Part shown: one piece after another, positions 62,389-64,000 of the stretch
Position numbering within the stretch: the first letter of the stretch is position 1
How the letters are laid out: every line of letters starts with the position of its first letter
Origin: Bianquea renquensis
GTDB taxonomy: Bacteria; Bacillota; Clostridia; Lachnospirales; Bianqueaceae
Direction of reading: 5' to 3'
Length of the DNA stretch: 64,000 nt
Assembly (NCBI RefSeq): GCF_014384895.1
Contig: NZ_JACRSQ010000014.1
Span: forward strand, 29,552-93,551
Translations under genes and position numbers: made by a program
Notes under the pieces: model-generated
Database searches by the model: none
The model's input: the letters and a program-made list of their open reading frames with translations, nothing else
Told to the model about the DNA's origin: nothing

Positions 62389-63713
62389 TGTTGCCATCTT
62401 ATCGAATCGCAGAGGTTGCGATCTATTCCGTTCTGAACCTCTTACCATTTATGCTGCTGGCGCTTTATCCCTTTCGCAGACAGCTTCGATTTTCTATGGC
62501 TGTGACCCTCGCCCTAGCCATTCTATTGGTGGCCACACATATCTCAATAGGGTTGCTGTCTGCTCTGCATCCTGGGCAGTTTCAAGGGCTCCTTTCTCTG
62601 ACATCCACTGCCATCTATGCGATATTTTATTTTGTCGCAGTAAAGGTATCCTTTGGCAAAAAGCTTTTTACCCTATTAATGCTTTCTAATGTGGTCAATA
62701 TGGCCGTTATCGGCGCCAAATATTTGGAGGGACTGGTTTTTGGCAGAGAGATGGCGCTGCAGGCTTATCGCTGGACATTTTCCTTATGCCTCGTGATCGT
62801 CATTTTCCTTGTGGCGGTTCCCTTATCTCTGTATTTCCACAAATACTACTCGGATGGGATCAACAAGGACGCCGGAGCCCCCTCCTGGAATTATCTGTGG
62901 CTGATTCCTGCCACCTTCTATCTGTTGTGGTATTATCTCAATTATCAAAATGGGTCGGCGGCGCTGGAAAACGCATTGAAACTCTCCACTGTACTCTTTA
63001 CCCTGCTCACCAATCTGGGCGCCTTTTTGGTCTATCACACCGTTGTCCGTTTGATCAATGAATTGGAGAAAAGCAGTAAGCTGGCAGCGCAGAACCACCA
63101 GCTTGAAATTCAAAGCCTTCAATATGAAAATCTGAACCGGCAGATTGCCGCCACCCGTCAGGCGCGGCACGATCTCCGGCATCATATCGCCGTCATGGAC
63201 GGCTACCTGACCTCCGGAGAATACGGCAAGCTGCATGAATATCTGCAAGGCTACAGACAGTCGCTTCCGAATGACGATGCGGTATTGTTCTGCAAACATG
63301 AAGCTACCAATATCCTGCTGCTCTACTATGCACAGCAGTCCAAAGAAAAGCAGGTTGACTTTTCTGCATCGGTGTCTCTCCCGGAGCAGCTTGGCGTCCC
63401 GGACAACGTGTTATCGGTATTGCTGGGCAATCTTTTGGAAAACGCATTGGAAGCCTGCGCATCCGTTGAGAAGAATCCAAAAATTTCCGTGAAAGCCAAG
63501 GCGCAGCTGGACGCTTTATTCATTCAGGTAGAAAACACCTATGGCAAGGAGCCTGTAAAGGACAGGGAAGGCCGTTACCTTTCCTCCAAGCACAAGGGGG
63601 TAGGCGTCGGTTTAGAATCTGTCCGGAATATCGCGATGCAGTATGACGGTATGCTGGAAATCAAACCGGAAAAGGGCTGCTTTCGCGTCTCTGTCTTGCT
63701 GAATGTTCCATGA
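62388..63713 (+). CDS. AgrC-like sensor histidine kinase
   Basis: 441 residues: six hydrophobic segments (about 10-215), a coiled linker, the phospho-acceptor His in ARHDLRHHIAVMDGYL, and a GHKL ATPase domain (LLGNLLENALEAC as N box, GVGVGLESVRNIA as glycine box). This is the peptide-sensing kinase type. No AgrB protease or AgrD signal-peptide gene was found within the window. Coupled to the regulator gene by a one-base overlap. Confidence 0.92.
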   Translation: MLPSYRIAEVAIYSVLNLLPFMLLALYPFRRQLRFSMAVTLALAILLVATHISIGLLSALHPGQFQGLLSLTSTAIYAIFYFVAVKVSFGKKLFTLLMLSNVVNMAVIGAKYLEGLVFGREMALQAYRWTFSLCLVIVIFLVAVPLSLYFHKYYSDGINKDAGAPSWNYLWLIPATFYLLWYYLNYQNGSAALENALKLSTVLFTLLTNLGAFLVYHTVVRLINELEKSSKLAAQNHQLEIQSLQYENLNRQIAATRQARHDLRHHIAVMDGYLTSGEYGKLHEYLQGYRQSLPNDDAVLFCKHEATNILLLYYAQQSKEKQVDFSASVSLPEQLGVPDNVLSVLLGNLLENALEACASVEKNPKISVKAKAQLDALFIQVENTYGKEPVKDREGRYLSSKHKGVGVGLESVRNIAMQYDGMLEIKPEKGCFRVSVLLNVP

Positions 63714-63752
63714 ACAGGGTGCTTACGTATACATACTAAAGCTCTCCACCGC

Positions 63753-63847
63753 CTCCGGGTAGCTTTTGCTGCCGGAGCGCTTTACGATTTCGCCCTGCGA
63801 GCGACACAGGGATGCAAGGTCGCTCCGGCGGGCTTGTCTTTTTTGTT
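63753..63847 (+). terminator. Terminator region after the kinase gene
   Basis: A small hairpin CTCCGG/CCGGAG (63753-63777) is followed by a larger one, GAGCGAC/GTCGCTC (63799-63825) extended by GCCC/GGGC, and TTGTCTTTTTTG. Ends the regulator-kinase operon. Confidence 0.65.
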
Positions 63848-63871
63848 CTTCGGCAAAATGGATATATCAGA

Positions 63872-63901
63872 TTGACATACGGACTCCTCCTAATATATAA
63901 G
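63872..63901 (+). promoter_or_regulatory. Possible promoter reading off the right edge
   Basis: TTGACA (63872-63877) and TATATA or TATAAG (63894-63901) with 16-18 bases between. The remaining bases to 64000 show no start codon with a ribosome site that I would call a gene; CCCAAC/GTTGGG near 63920 can form a short hairpin. Confidence 0.35.
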
Positions 63902-64000
63902 TGTAGGGTTTCAGTACCCAACAGCCAGTTGGGACTTAATCCTCTCATTGTTTAAGCTGTATAATGATTAGGCATCGGTCTGACGCCAACTCCCAGGACC

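Noticed and set aside
63736..63948. 70-residue minus-strand ORF at the right edge
   Set aside because: It spans the terminator hairpins of the kinase gene, and no convincing ribosome site or family was seen.

Overview
The window looks like chromosomal DNA of a gut-type anaerobic Firmicute (class Clostridia, most like the Oscillospiraceae). Evidence: strong AGGAGG-type ribosome sites, a T-box leader, an AspRS/GatCAB route to Asn-tRNA, YesM/YesN-type and AgrC/AgrA-type two-component systems, BspA-like repeats and LPxTG-like anchors. Most genes have moderate GC. About 17.8-23.1 kb is clearly AT-rich and looks acquired. Species was not determined.

Layout. (1) 0-2 kb: start of gap (cut by the window edge) and a CNNM/HlyC-type membrane protein. 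(2) 2.2-16.6 kb: a carbohydrate-use locus with a YesM/YesN pair, a divergent lipoprotein plus two-permease ABC importer (no ATPase in the operon), a DMT transporter, an unrecognised soluble TIM-barrel-like protein and a ~1,380-residue wall-anchored glycosidase-like protein with four discoidin-type domains. (3) 16.6-17.8 kb: a mobile-DNA graveyard (recombinase fragment, internally deleted IS256-type element). (4) 17.8-23.1 kb: AT-rich island with an AraC regulator, a small catabolic operon (SDR, type I dehydroquinase-like enzyme, frameshifted metallo-beta-lactamase fold protein, quinone oxidoreductase) and a DUF4932 protein. (5) 23.2-36.7 kb: DUF308 protein, GH36 alpha-galactosidase, an aspS-gatC fusion with gatA and gatB under a T-box, lysA, a Gfo/Idh/MocA dehydrogenase, a LacI regulator with its palindrome, and an atypical aldo/keto reductase with ferredoxin domain. 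(6) 36.7-41.9 kb: Cas2 and a Cas1 stump, NhaC, an 8-oxoguanine glycosylase, a dead AraC gene, a small membrane protein. (7) 41.7-46.1 kb: MarR regulator and heterodimeric ABC exporter. (8) 46.2-48.1 kb: about 17 tandem copies of a ~107-bp structured repeat. (9) 48.4-63.7 kb: a surface-protein region with three transcription units and an AgrA/AgrC-like pair.

How it fits together. The most system-like part is 48.4-63.7 kb. A 1,669-residue secreted protein, two related membrane-anchored proteins, a small secreted protein that shares a domain with the C-terminus of the giant, and a wall-anchored protein form one operon. Two further wall-anchored proteins (BspA-like and beta-helix) share a nearly duplicated C-terminal cassette. 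Similar LytTR-like sites lie upstream of all three units, with good promoter geometry at two of them, next to the LytTR regulator gene. I infer one regulon for cell-surface proteins. The 107-bp array and the T-box with overlapping Glu/Asn codons ahead of aspS-gatC are the other outstanding items. All functions come from reading the sequence; no database search was run.
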